Counted from the first letter of the stretch, positions 26,636-35,241 are shown. The stretch: 64,000 nucleotides of DNA from Arthrobacter sp. PAMC 25486 (GCF_000785535.1 NZ_CP007595.1:248001-312000), one strand, 5' to 3'. Notes: generated from the letters alone by a model not told the origin. Made by a program: numbers and translations.

Positions 26636-27879
26636 GCTGCGCTCCCTTCGGTTGAGTTGCTTGAGCCTGAGACGTCGGCCGCAGTAAAGTGCGGGTTTTC
26701 CCAGATGACGGTGGCGCCCATGCCGAGGCCGATGCACATGGTGGTGATGCCGTACTGCACCGAGTGGTCTTCCTCGAACTGGCGGGCCAGCTGGTTCATG
26801 AGCCGCACCCCGGAGGAGGCGAGCGGGTGGCCCACGGCGATGGCGCCGCCGTAACGGTTGACGCGGGGGTCGTCGTCGGCGATGCCGAAGTGGTCGAGGA
26901 AGCTGAGCACCTGGACTGCGAAGGCCTCGTTGATTTCAAACAGGCCAATGTCCTCGATGCCCAGACCGGCCAGACGCAGTGCTTTCTCGGTGGCGGGGAC
27001 AGGGCCGATCCCCATGACCTCGGGTGCCACGCCGGCGAAAGCGTAGCTGACAAGGCGCATTTTGACGGGCAGTCCCAGCTCGGCGGCCGCTTCGGCGGAG
27101 GCAAGCAGGGCCGCCGTCGCGCCGTCGTTCAGGCCTGCGGCATTGCCGGCACTGACCCGGCCGTGGGCACGGAACGGGGTGCGCAGCGCAGCAAGGTCCT
27201 CAAGGGTGGTGCCGGGACGCGGCGGCTCATCAACGGAATTTACGGTCCAACCGGCTCCGGGCTTGAGTGTGGCAACAGGGACCAGGTCGGGCTGGATCTG
27301 GTCCTTGGTGTAGGCGGCGGCGAGCTTGTTCTGGCTGGCCACGGCGTATGCGTCGGTGCGATCCTTCGTGATCAACGGGAAACGGTCGTGCAGGTTTTCG
27401 GCCGTGTTGCCCATGTTCAGTGCGGCCGGGTCAACGATGCGTTCGGACATGAAGCGCGGGTTCGGATCGGCGCCGGCACCCATGGGGTGGTGACCCATGT
27501 GCTCCACGCCTCCGGCGATGACAACGTCGTAGGCGCCAAAGCCAATGCCCGACGCCGTCGTCGTCACGGCCGTCATGGCTCCCGCACACATGCGGTCGAT
27601 CGCAAAGCCCGGCACCGACTGCGGCAGCCCGGCCAGCAGTGCTGCGGTCCGGCCGATGGTCAGGCCCTGATCGCCGGTCTGGGTCGTTGCGGCGATGGCG
27701 ACCTCATCAATGCGTTCGGCGGGCAGGGACGGGTTGCGGCGCATCAATTCACGGATGCATTTCACCACCAGGTCGTCGGCGCGGGTGTTTGCGTAGATGC
27801 CCTTCTCGCCGGCCCGGCCAAAAGGTGTGCGAACGCCGTCAACAAAGACCACGTCCCTGATCTGCCGATTTTGGCTCAC
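26632..27879 (-). CDS. fadA: Acetyl-CoA C-acyltransferase (thiolase)
   Basis: A 415-aa thiolase catalysing the last beta-oxidation step, CoA-dependent cleavage of 3-ketoacyl-CoA. The nucleophilic Cys is in DRMCAGAMTA; the His of GHPLASSG and the Cys of CIGLGMGATV complete the site. The GTG is chosen because GAGGAG lies 6 nt before it; an upstream TTG would add eight residues. It leads the fadA-fadB operon. A perfect inverted repeat about 75 bp upstream is a likely operator. Confidence 0.94.
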   Translation of the reverse strand: MSQNRQIRDVVFVDGVRTPFGRAGEKGIYANTRADDLVVKCIRELMRRNPSLPAERIDEVAIAATTQTGDQGLTIGRTAALLAGLPQSVPGFAIDRMCAGAMTAVTTTASGIGFGAYDVVIAGGVEHMGHHPMGAGADPNPRFMSERIVDPAALNMGNTAENLHDRFPLITKDRTDAYAVASQNKLAAAYTKDQIQPDLVPVATLKPGAGWTVNSVDEPPRPGTTLEDLAALRTPFRAHGRVSAGNAAGLNDGATAALLASAEAAAELGLPVKMRLVSYAFAGVAPEVMGIGPVPATEKALRLAGLGIEDIGLFEINEAFAVQVLSFLDHFGIADDDPRVNRYGGAIAVGHPLASSGVRLMNQLARQFEEDHSVQYGITTMCIGLGMGATVIWENPHFTAADVSGSSNSTEGSAA

Positions 27880-27952
27880 GTCTAGCTCCTCGATTGCGTG
27901 CAACGGATACCGCCAGCCTAGAGGCCATTGCGGCGGATGTGTCGCATCTCAT

Positions 27953-27968
27953 GTTACTTGTCAGTAAC
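27953..27968. promoter_or_regulatory. Candidate TetR-type operator upstream of fadA
   Basis: GTTACTTGTCAGTAAC is a perfect 6-4-6 inverted repeat about 75 bp upstream of the fadA start. TetR-family regulators of fatty-acid degradation in actinobacteria bind short palindromes of this general form. No regulator gene lies beside it, so the assignment is inference. Confidence 0.5.
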
Positions 27969-28001
27969 TTGCAGGCCAAATCGCTTCCGTTACCCCCTAC
28001 C

Positions 28002-28190
28002 AACGCTCGCTCACATCCGGGGGTTAAAATCCAAACGCTCGCTCACATCCGGGGGTTAAAATCCAAACGCTCGCTCTCCAATGGAGCATCCAGCCGAAAT
28101 GCTCCCGCAGGCCCTGGGCTTTAACGCCAAACGCCCGCTCTGTGGTTGAGCGAGCGTTGGTGAATATTGCCCCTGATGTGAGCGAGCGGT
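28002..28190. repeat. GCTCGCTCA repeat cluster B
   Basis: A 32-nt unit beginning AACGCTCGCTCACATCCGG and ending TTAAAATCCA is present twice in tandem (28002-28033 and 28034-28065), with a partial third from 28066. Inverted copies follow: TTGAGCGAGCGTTGG near 28146 and a GTGAGCGAGCGG form near 28178. It fills most of the 322-bp gap between fadA and RNase D; no gene is encoded. Confidence 0.85.
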
Positions 28191-28201
28191 GGGCGGTGAG
28201 G

Positions 28202-29608
28202 CTACTCGTCCTCGTGCTTGGGCTTTTTGGGCTCCAGCGCGTCGGGGTTGTTGAATGCGTCTGCCAGCAGCGGGGTCATCTTTTCGATCTGCCAGGGGCG
28301 GGCGCCCAATTCAGCAAGGGCGCCGGAAATGCTCTCCACCGTGAACTCGGCCGGCGGGCGCCAGCAAATGCGGCGCAGGTAGTCCGGAGTCAAAATGTTC
28401 TCAGCGGGAATGGTCAATTCCTCCGACAACTCGGCCAGCCGGTTGCGGGCGGTGGAGAAACGAGCAGCCGCCTGGGGGTCGCGCTCGGCCCACACGCGCG
28501 GCGGAGGGGGAGTGTTGTTGGAGACCTGCAGGGGTGGCAGGTCGGTGCTGTTTTTGGCGCTCTGGAGGGCGTGCAGCCATTTGGGGGCATCGCGCTTGGC
28601 GGCGCGGCCGTGAAAACCGGACAACGCGAGAAGGGCGGGGACAGTGGTGGGCATGCCCTTGGCTGCGGCGATGATGGCGGAGTCCGGAATGAGGCGCCCG
28701 GGGGCGATATCGCGGTGCTCAGCCAGCTTTTCCCGGGTGTACCAAAGTTCGCGGACGGCGGCCAGCTGGACCCGGTTGCGGATGGTGTGCGAGCCTGACG
28801 CGCGGCGCCACGGGTCAACGCGAGGTGCTGGCACGCCGGCGTCGATCAGGTGTTGGAACTCCTGGGCTGCATACTCAAGCTTGCCGCTGTCTTCCAACAG
28901 GGCGAGCAGTTCTTCCTCGAGATCAACCAGCACCTCGACATCCAGTGCCGCGTAGCGCAGCCACGGCTCGGGCAGGGGGCGGGTGGACCAGTCGGCGGCT
29001 GAATGTTCCTTGGCCAGGTGGAATCCCAGCAGGGATTCGACCACAGCACCCAACCCGACCCGAGGCAGTCCGGCGATGCGGGCGGCAAGTTCGGTGTCGA
29101 AAAGCTTGTCCGGCCACATGCCCACCCCGGCAAGGCATGGCAGATCCTGGCTGGCGGCGTGCAGGATCCACTCCACCCCGCGCAAGGCCTCGTCAATGAT
29201 GGTCAGTTCTGGGAAGGCCTCGGGGTCGATCAGCCAGGTACCTGCGCCTTCTCTGCGGATTTGCACGAGCATGGCGCGCTGTCCGTACCGGAATCCGGAG
29301 GCCCGTTCGGTATCAACGGCGGCCGGTCCGTGGCCCGCGGCGAGAGCCGCAGCGCACCGGCGCAAGGCGGGTTCGGTATCCACGACGGCGGGAATCCCGT
29401 CCCGGGGCATGTCCAGGTCGACAAGCTCTGGGAGGGTGCCCAATTCAACCTGCACTCCGTCAATGAGGACTGAGGTGAGCGGTTCTGCGGCCACTTCCGT
29501 GCTGGTCCCGCCTGTGCTGACGGAGTGTTTGCCGGAAGGGGTGCCCTGGTGCGTTGTGGACATTTTGGCCCTTGCGCGGCTGTGGGCGCTTGAAGTTGGG
29601 TTAGTCAT
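28202..29608 (-). CDS. rnd: Ribonuclease D (3'-5' exonuclease with HRDC domain)
   Basis: A 468-aa cytoplasmic RNA-processing exonuclease. The DEDD nuclease domain spans about residues 75-260: AAVDTERASGFRYGQRAMLVQI (motif I with Asp and Glu), HAASQDLPCL (motif II), and RYAALDVEVLVDLEEELLAL (motif III). The HRDC domain follows (AAVRELWYTREKLAEHRDIAPGR). The first ~60 residues are a Ser/Thr-rich extension. The gene stands alone between clusters B and C; the homologue in mycobacteria also lies between dxs and DUF3000. Confidence 0.92.
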   Translation of the reverse strand: MTNPTSSAHSRARAKMSTTHQGTPSGKHSVSTGGTSTEVAAEPLTSVLIDGVQVELGTLPELVDLDMPRDGIPAVVDTEPALRRCAAALAAGHGPAAVDTERASGFRYGQRAMLVQIRREGAGTWLIDPEAFPELTIIDEALRGVEWILHAASQDLPCLAGVGMWPDKLFDTELAARIAGLPRVGLGAVVESLLGFHLAKEHSAADWSTRPLPEPWLRYAALDVEVLVDLEEELLALLEDSGKLEYAAQEFQHLIDAGVPAPRVDPWRRASGSHTIRNRVQLAAVRELWYTREKLAEHRDIAPGRLIPDSAIIAAAKGMPTTVPALLALSGFHGRAAKRDAPKWLHALQSAKNSTDLPPLQVSNNTPPPPRVWAERDPQAAARFSTARNRLAELSEELTIPAENILTPDYLRRICWRPPAEFTVESISGALAELGARPWQIEKMTPLLADAFNNPDALEPKKPKHEDE

Positions 29609-29792
29609 GATGTATTTAGTCTACCGAACAGCCAAAGCATTCGGTCCAATGGCATGTTGATCAGTGGTTGTCATGTGCCCGGCCGGTGCTGGGTACGGTT
29701 CGTGGCTCCCGCAGAGGGTGCTGAAGTTTCCGCGCCCGGGAGGGGGAGGGATTGGGGATACACCCCGTAGCGAGGTGACGAAGGATCTGTCG

Positions 29793-29916
29793 AAGTGCCC
29801 CGGATCTGAGCGAGCGTCTTGGGAAAGTGCCCCGGATCTGAGCGAGCGTCTGGGGAAAGTGCCCCGGATCTGAGCGAGCGTCTGCAGGGTGGCAGGGTGG
29901 CAGGGTGGCAGGGTGG
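29793..29916. repeat. GAGCGAGCGT repeat cluster C with 8-bp microsatellite
   Basis: A 32-nt unit AAGTGCCCCGGATCTGAGCG...AGCGTCT plus a variable end repeats three times with a perfect 32-nt period (starts 29793, 29825, 29857). It runs into four tandem copies of GCAGGGTG up to about 29916. The 29609-29966 gap holds no gene. The unit is the reverse complement of the first copy in cluster A. Confidence 0.88.
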
Positions 29917-29966
29917 GCTGGGAAGGTGCAGGGGAAAGGGTGCGGGCGGCTTCCGGGGTGCAACGG

Positions 29967-30539
29967 CTAGGATTTTCTGCGGCGCGGTGACAGCAGCGTC
30001 ACGCCGTCGGGCACCGGCGGCAGGCCGGCAAAGGTGCATACAATGTTGGCCCAGGCCTCAAGCTGGCTCGTCATCGAGGTGCCCTCGGGGGTCCAGGAGG
30101 CCCTTAATTCAAGGTCGATGGAGTCAGGCCGGGCCGCAAGTGCACCGTAGCTTTCGGAGAGGATCCTGGTCGCCGTGCCGCCGGCGTTGCTGTATTGGGC
30201 GCCTTGGGATTCCAGTGCCTCGACGAGCCAAGCCCAGGCCACGTTGCCCAGCAGGGCGTCGTTGCCAATGTCGGATTCCAGCTCTGCGCGGATGTAGGTG
30301 ACGATCCGGAACTTGCCGCCCCACAGCTCCGAGCCGTGGGGATCGTGCAGCAGGATGAAGCGGCCCGTGGCCATTTCCTCGCCCTCAAGGCGGACTTCGG
30401 CGCCGATGGCGACACCAAAGGGTGCCAGCCGGGCGGGCGCCGGAACTTCGGCAAGCGTCAATTCACTGCGGTGCCGGGCATCGCGCAAGGAGGCCAGGGC
30501 GCTGTGGAACTCAGCCGGCAGCTCAGGTAGGGGGCTCAC
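29967..30539 (-). CDS. DUF3000 family protein
   Basis: A 190-aa soluble protein of the actinobacterial DUF3000 family, function unknown. Typical parts are LPAEFHSALASLRDARHR at the start, then GRFILLHDPHGSELWGGKFRIVTYIRAELE in the middle and LRASWTPEG. GTG start; TAGCCT lies 6 nt before it on this strand, a leaderless-type signal. It is monocistronic beside RNase D, as in mycobacteria. Confidence 0.9.
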   Translation of the reverse strand: MSPLPELPAEFHSALASLRDARHRSELTLAEVPAPARLAPFGVAIGAEVRLEGEEMATGRFILLHDPHGSELWGGKFRIVTYIRAELESDIGNDALLGNVAWAWLVEALESQGAQYSNAGGTATRILSESYGALAARPDSIDLELRASWTPEGTSMTSQLEAWANIVCTFAGLPPVPDGVTLLSPRRRKS

Positions 30540-30569
30540 ACTGGCAGGCTATGACGGCGGCGGCGGAAA

Positions 30570-30603
30570 CCGCTGCAGGCGCGCCGGAGCGAGCCTGCAG
30601 CGG
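30570..30603 (-). terminator. Hairpin between the 59-aa gene and DUF3000
   Basis: CCGCTGCAGGC and its perfect complement are separated by 12 nt. It lies downstream of the minus-strand threonine aldolase cluster and could end that transcript. No T-run, so termination is tentative. Confidence 0.5.
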
Positions 30604-30687
30604 CGCAGCCGTGTTGGCTCCACGGCTCGGCCGCGGAGCTGTTCGCGCCTCAATGCGGCTGCCACAACGGGAAAGGCGGCAGCCCGG

Positions 30688-30867
30688 TTACTTTTTCGCG
30701 GCATCCTTTTGGCGGACAGCGAAAAATACCGTCAGCAAGACCAATGCGATCAGCAGGCTCACGAGTGCCAAGGGGCTGATTCCCTGACCGCCGAACAGGC
30801 CGACAATACCCAGCACCACGGTGGCCACAGCAAAGAGCCCGGCCAGGGCAGGGAGAATTTGTTGCAT
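30688..30867 (-). CDS. 59-aa two-helix membrane protein
   Basis: A short gene starting ATGCAACAAATTCTCCC on the minus strand. The 59-aa product begins MQQILPALAGLFAVATVVLG, then has a GLFGGQG turn, a second hydrophobic helix (LALVSLLIALVLLTVFFAV) and the basic end RQKDAAKK. It starts 5 bp after the threonine aldolase stop, so it is probably translated from the same mRNA. The two-helix hairpin with a positive tail is like many small membrane proteins. Function unknown. Confidence 0.7.
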   Translation of the reverse strand: MQQILPALAGLFAVATVVLGIVGLFGGQGISPLALVSLLIALVLLTVFFAVRQKDAAKK

Positions 30868-30872
30868 GGTGA

Positions 30873-31940
30873 TCAGCCCCCCAGTTCCACTTTCAGGGCT
30901 GCCGCGAACGCGTCAACATCGGCCTCCGAGGTGTCATAGGAGCACATCCAGCGGACCTCCCGCGCGGCAGCGTCCCAGTCGTAAAAGCGGAACGTGCTGC
31001 GCAGCCGGTCGGCCACACCCTCGGGCAGGACGGCAAAGACACCGTTGGCCTCAGTGGCCTGGGTGCATTCCACGCCCGGCAGGTTGGCAACGGCCGTCCG
31101 CAGCCTGGCCGCCATGGCGTTGGAGTGGCGGGCGGAGCGCAGCCAGACGTCGTCGGTGAGCAGGGCCAGGAACTGGGCCGAGATGAAGCGCATCTTGGAG
31201 GAGAGCTGCATGTTCATCTTGCGCAGGTAGATCAGCCCGTCACAAGCAGAGGGGTTCAGGGCCACCACCGCCTCGCCGAACATCATCCCGTTCTTGGTCC
31301 CGCCAAAGGAGAGCACATCCACGCCGGCATCCGAGGTGAACTCACGCACCGGCACACCAAGGAACGCGGCGGCGTTGGCCAGCCTGGCACCGTCCATGTG
31401 CACCTTCATGCCCAGCGAATGCGCATGCTCGCAGATGGCGCGCACCTCGTCCGGGGTGTAGCAGGTTCCCAGCTCGGTGGTCTGGGTGATGGATACGGCG
31501 AGGGGCTGGGCGCGGTGTTCGTCGCCGAATCCCCAGGCCTCCTTGTCAATGAGCGCGGGCGTCAGCTTGCCGTCGGGTGTGGGCACGGCCAACAGTTTCA
31601 TGCCGCCCACGCGTTCGGGGGCACCGTTTTCATCCATGTTGATGTGGGCCGTTGCCGCGCACACAACAGCACCCCACCGAGGCAGCAGCGACTGCAGGCC
31701 CACCACATTGGCCCCCGTGCCATTGAAAACAGGGAACACCTCGACCGGCCGCCCAAACAGCGAACCCATCGCCTCATGCAGCCGGGCCGTGTAAACATCC
31801 TCGCCGTACGCCACCTGGTGCCCGCCGTTCGCCGCGGCCACCGCCGCCAGAACCTCCGGATGGAAGCCCGAATAATTATCCGAGGCAAAGCTCATTAACT
31901 CGGGGTCATGAAGCATTTCAAATTTGTTGCCAGTGCTCAC
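30873..31940 (-). CDS. Low-specificity L-threonine aldolase / beta-eliminating lyase family
   Basis: A 355-aa PLP-dependent fold-type I enzyme, which usually cleaves threonine to glycine and acetaldehyde. The PLP Lys is in SFGGTKNGMM; upstream HMDGARLANAAA provides the Asp and Arg that hold the cofactor. NGTGANVVGLQSLL binds the phosphate. The GTG start lies 27 bp after the SDR stop. In context it is third in the cluster DUF6421-SDR-aldolase, so the true substrate may be a 3-hydroxy amino acid linked to that cluster. Confidence 0.88.
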   Translation of the reverse strand: MSTGNKFEMLHDPELMSFASDNYSGFHPEVLAAVAAANGGHQVAYGEDVYTARLHEAMGSLFGRPVEVFPVFNGTGANVVGLQSLLPRWGAVVCAATAHINMDENGAPERVGGMKLLAVPTPDGKLTPALIDKEAWGFGDEHRAQPLAVSITQTTELGTCYTPDEVRAICEHAHSLGMKVHMDGARLANAAAFLGVPVREFTSDAGVDVLSFGGTKNGMMFGEAVVALNPSACDGLIYLRKMNMQLSSKMRFISAQFLALLTDDVWLRSARHSNAMAARLRTAVANLPGVECTQATEANGVFAVLPEGVADRLRSTFRFYDWDAAAREVRWMCSYDTSEADVDAFAAALKVELGG

Positions 31941-31967
31941 TAGTTGTCTTTCTGCAGTGGAAATATG

Positions 31968-32750
31968 TCAGGAAATGGTGTCAAGAAGCAGCCGTGCACC
32001 ATTGATGCCGGCCGCCGGCGTGCCAAACAGGTCCACGAGGGCCTGCCCCAGCACCGCCACGTCGGTAAATCCAGGGAAGCGCCGTTCGGGGGAGCGCGTG
32101 CGCATGCCCTCATCCACGAGTGCCTTCACAACGAGTACGACGGCGGCCGCCCCGCCTTCCGCCTTCCCGTCGCCTTCCCTGGCACCTTCCCTGGCCCCTT
32201 CGCCAGGAGCCGCCACAGCAGGTGCCGCTGCGTTGCGGGCGTCCTGCGTGAACCCGGCCGCCACCGAGCGCACCCACGTTTCAGCCGCGGCCTTCACGGC
32301 GGCGTAGTTCGCATCTCCGGCGCCAGGAGCGGTCACCGTGGTCGAGGAAACGATGGCCAGCCGGCCCACGGGGGAGGCGGAAAGGTCGCCGTAAAACTCC
32401 CTGCTCGTGTTGCGCAGCGTGGTGAGCACGGAGGTGTGCAGAAACTCCCAGTCGGCGTCGGACTGCCCGGTGAGCCCTGCGCCGCCGCGCCAGCCGCCAA
32501 CCAGGTGGATGAGGCCGTCAATCGGTCCGTAGCCTTCCCGGATGTCGGAGGCCAGCTCGGCAACGTCCTCGGGATCGGCCAAATTGCACACGAGGGGGAC
32601 GGCGCCGGGGGTGAGACCGGCCGCCGCACTGATGCGTCCGGCGTCGGACCCTACAGTGAGCACGCGCATGCCGGCGCCCAATAGGGCACCGGCCACGGCG
32701 ACGCCGGCGGCGCTGCTGCCGCCGGCAATCAAAATCAAGGGACTGTTCAT
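31968..32750 (-). CDS. SDR family NAD(P)-dependent oxidoreductase
   Basis: A 260-aa short-chain dehydrogenase/reductase. The cofactor turn is GGSSAAGVAVAGALL, a slight variant of TGxxxGxG. The active-site Ser is in IVSSTTVTAPG, and Tyr-Lys in NYAAVKAAAE. An Ala/Glu-rich insert (GEGAREGAREGDGKAEGG) near residue 190 replaces the usual substrate loop and looks disordered. It follows the DUF6421 gene with 19 bp between, so the pair is co-transcribed. The substrate is unknown. Confidence 0.88.
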   Translation of the reverse strand: MNSPLILIAGGSSAAGVAVAGALLGAGMRVLTVGSDAGRISAAAGLTPGAVPLVCNLADPEDVAELASDIREGYGPIDGLIHLVGGWRGGAGLTGQSDADWEFLHTSVLTTLRNTSREFYGDLSASPVGRLAIVSSTTVTAPGAGDANYAAVKAAAETWVRSVAAGFTQDARNAAAPAVAAPGEGAREGAREGDGKAEGGAAAVVLVVKALVDEGMRTRSPERRFPGFTDVAVLGQALVDLFGTPAAGINGARLLLDTIS

Positions 32751-32769
32751 GCTTCCAACAGTACCTTTG

Positions 32770-34155
32770 CTAGGCGGCACTGGTGCCGGTAATGCCGGCG
32801 GTGGATTCGATAACGCCGCGCATTTTTTTGTTCAGCGCCTCGTAAAACATGGAGAGCGGGAATTCGTCGTCCATGACCTGGTCGGTGATTTCGCGCAGCG
32901 GGGCGCTCAGCGGCAGGGCGGTAGGACCCTTGGCCCAGGTCGAGGCCGGGTTCGGGGTGAGGGTGGCCGAGACAAGCTCGTAGGCGGCGAGCCAATGTGC
33001 CAGCTTGGGGCGGTCGATCGAGCGCCAGTACAGCTCCTCGATCTCGTGCCCCAACGCGATCACGACCTCCGGCACCTGCGGCCAGTCAATGGTCAGTTTC
33101 GTGTCTGTCCAGTGCAGTACATGGTGTTGGTGCAGCCAGGCGAAGAGCAGCTGCCCGCCGAGCCCGTCGTAATTGCGCACGCGCGATCCGGTGATGGCGA
33201 AGCGGAAAATCCTGTCGAAAATGACGGCATACTGGACCAGTTTCGCGTGCCTGCGTGCCTCGGGGGACGCCGTCGCGTCAGCTTCCACGGCCACCGATTC
33301 GCGGTATGCGGTGAGGTCGCAGCGCAGTTCCTCGAGCGAGTACAGGAAGTACGGCATGCGTTGTTTGATCATGAACGGGTCAAACGGCAGGTCACCGCGC
33401 ATGTGGGTCCTGTCGTGGATGAGGTCCCACATGACGAACGTTTCCTGCGTCAGTTCCTGGTCTTCCAGAAGTGCGACGGCGTCCGACGGCAAATCGAGCC
33501 GCGTCACCGCAGCTGCCTCCCGGACCACGCGACGGAAGCGGGCGGCTTCCCTGTCCTGGAAGATGGCACCCCACGTGAAGCTGGGAGTTTCGCGGACGGC
33601 AACACTTTCCGGGAACAGTACGGCCGAGTTGGTGTTGTAGCCCGGCGTGAAGTCAAGGAAGCGCAGGGGCACGAAGAGTTTGTTGGAGTAGTGTTCGGCC
33701 TCGAGTTCGCCAATGAATTCGGGCCAGATCACCTCCACCAGGACCGCCTCCACGAGGCGGGAGGTGGAGCCGTTTTGGGTGTACATGGGGAACACCACCA
33801 GGTGACCGAGGCCGTTGATGCGGTGCTCCTGCGGGTGGAAGGCTAGCAGCGAGTCAAGGAAGTCCGGCACGCCCAGCCCGGCGTCCACCCACTTGCTGAA
33901 GTCGGCGCCCAGCAGTTCCAGGTAGCGGGCATCGTGGGGGAAGTGCGGGGCAAGCTCCGCGATGGAGGCCTTGATGTCGTCGATGAGCTGAGCCGCCGCT
34001 GCGTGGTCGCCAGTTTCGGGAACGGAGCCGTCCTTCGCCTGCATCGACTGCAGCTCTGTGGCCGCGTGCTTGAGCCCGAGCCAGGTCGGATCCAGTGTCA
34101 AAGTGGAGTAGTCAAAGGTGGTGCCCTGGTCGGTGTTTTCGATGGTGATGTTCAT
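32770..34155 (-). CDS. DUF6421 family protein
   Basis: A 461-aa soluble protein; I recognise it as DUF6421, without known function. It begins MNITIENTDQG. Conserved stretches include RINGLGHLVVFPMYTQNGS, LDFTPGYNTNSAVLFPESVA and MWDLIHDRTHMRGDLPFDPF. The last has an H-x3-H arrangement next to acidic residues, and a second HEIEELYW motif follows, so a metal site is possible (inference). The ATG is preceded by GGAAACGAACT. First gene of a four-gene minus-strand cluster with SDR, threonine aldolase and the 59-aa membrane protein. Confidence 0.82.
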   Translation of the reverse strand: MNITIENTDQGTTFDYSTLTLDPTWLGLKHAATELQSMQAKDGSVPETGDHAAAAQLIDDIKASIAELAPHFPHDARYLELLGADFSKWVDAGLGVPDFLDSLLAFHPQEHRINGLGHLVVFPMYTQNGSTSRLVEAVLVEVIWPEFIGELEAEHYSNKLFVPLRFLDFTPGYNTNSAVLFPESVAVRETPSFTWGAIFQDREAARFRRVVREAAAVTRLDLPSDAVALLEDQELTQETFVMWDLIHDRTHMRGDLPFDPFMIKQRMPYFLYSLEELRCDLTAYRESVAVEADATASPEARRHAKLVQYAVIFDRIFRFAITGSRVRNYDGLGGQLLFAWLHQHHVLHWTDTKLTIDWPQVPEVVIALGHEIEELYWRSIDRPKLAHWLAAYELVSATLTPNPASTWAKGPTALPLSAPLREITDQVMDDEFPLSMFYEALNKKMRGVIESTAGITGTSAA

Positions 34156-34230
34156 AGTTCGTTTCCTTCCGCGGCTGTGCCTCACGGCCTTCCTGTGAGC
34201 GTAGCAATGGAAGAGTAGGACTAATGAGAA

Positions 34231-34269
34231 AAGCCTCCGAGCATAAGTAACTCTCATGCTCGGAGGCTT
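34231..34269 (-). terminator. Rho-independent terminator of msrB
   Basis: 14-nt perfect arms (AAGCCTCCGAGCAT and its complement) with an 11-nt loop. On the minus strand the stem is followed by TTCTC after the paired TT, giving a TTTTC tract. It lies just downstream of msrB. Confidence 0.85.
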
Positions 34270-34318
34270 GTGGGCCGCGTGGGCGCCAGCTGGCGTGGGC
34301 CTTCCCGCAGGCTTAAGG

Positions 34319-34735
34319 TCAGGCTTCCTTCAACGTCAGCGAGACTGAGTTGATGCAGAAGCGTTCATCCGTGGGGGTGTCGTAGCCTTCGCCCTTGAAC
34401 AGGTGGCCCAGGTGGGAATCGCAGGCTGTGCAGCGCACCTCAATGCGTTCCATGCCGAGGGACTTGTCGTGCAGGTACCTCACGGTGCCATCTGCCAGGG
34501 GTGCAAAGAAGGACGGCCAGCCGCAGTGTGAGGAGAACTTCTCCTTGGATGTGAACAGTTCGGCGCCGCAGGCACGGCACGCGTACACGCCTTCCTGCAT
34601 GGAGTCCCAGTACTCGCCCGTGAAGGGGCGCTCGGTGCCCGCCTGGCGAAGTACCTGATATTCGGCCGGACTGAGTTCTTCGCGCCATTCGTCGTCGGTC
34701 TTGGTTACGGCAGGGGAAAATTCAGGAGAGTTCAT
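34319..34735 (-). CDS. msrB: Peptide-methionine (R)-S-oxide reductase
   Basis: A 138-aa cytoplasmic enzyme that repairs methionine-R-sulfoxide in oxidised proteins. Two zinc CxxC pairs are visible (CRAC and CTAC), with SSHCGWPSFF between them; the catalytic Cys is in ERFCINSVSL near the end. The ATG is chosen by family length; a GTG nine bases upstream (34744) is possible. It follows the next gene upstream by under 15 bp, so the two probably share an mRNA, ended by the hairpin at 34231. Confidence 0.95.
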   Translation of the reverse strand: MNSPEFSPAVTKTDDEWREELSPAEYQVLRQAGTERPFTGEYWDSMQEGVYACRACGAELFTSKEKFSSHCGWPSFFAPLADGTVRYLHDKSLGMERIEVRCTACDSHLGHLFKGEGYDTPTDERFCINSVSLTLKEA

Positions 34736-34749
34736 ATATTGCACAACGC

Positions 34750-35241
34750 TCAGGAGTCGCCAATAAATCCCGAATCCGAGTACAGATGCAAAACCGGCAG
34801 TCCCAGTTTGCGCTGTGCCTGGTGCGCCCAGTCCTGGCGGAAGGTGTCCGCGACGGCATGCGGGCGCGTGACCACCACCGCCTGCCGGGCCCCGGTGTCG
34901 GTGACCTTGGCCACGAGGGAGGCAACGGCGTCGCCCTCGGCAACAGCGCCTGAGGCACGCGCGCCACCTTCGGCCAGGGCCGCCAGGGAAAGCGCCAGTA
35001 TGTCTTGGGCTTCAAGGAGGCGGGCCTGGGCGTCGGGCTGTTCGCGGAATTCGCGCAGTGCACCGGGCAAATCAAGCATGGTCAGCTGGTCGATGACATC
35101 CACAAACAAATTACGTTTGGTGTCCGATGGAACAAGCAGCACCAGCTCAACGTCGTCACCCGGCCCGTATAAATCGGTGATGTTACCGACATCGACGGAG
35201 GTTAATGGTTCTTCGGTCAGGATAATGATCGCCTCGCTCAT
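34750..35241 (-). CDS. Conserved hypothetical protein (USP-like alpha/beta)
   Basis: A 163-aa soluble protein I cannot name. AIIILTEEPL, VELVLLVPSD and QAVVVTRPHAVADTFRQDW look like alternating beta strands and helices of a Rossmann- or universal-stress-protein-like fold, with no membrane segment. The ATG at 35241 is chosen over an upstream extension without a ribosome-binding site. It is directly upstream of msrB with about 15 bp between, suggesting a link to oxidative stress by context only. Confidence 0.75.
   Translation of the reverse strand: MSEAIIILTEEPLTSVDVGNITDLYGPGDDVELVLLVPSDTKRNLFVDVIDQLTMLDLPGALREFREQPDAQARLLEAQDILALSLAALAEGGARASGAVAEGDAVASLVAKVTDTGARQAVVVTRPHAVADTFRQDWAHQAQRKLGLPVLHLYSDSGFIGDS

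Noticed and set aside
26689..27885. A 398-codon plus-strand open frame
   Set aside because: Antisense to the thiolase with intact active-site residues.
29793..29888. CRISPR array
   Set aside because: The repeats are directly adjacent with no unique spacers, and there are no cas genes in the window.
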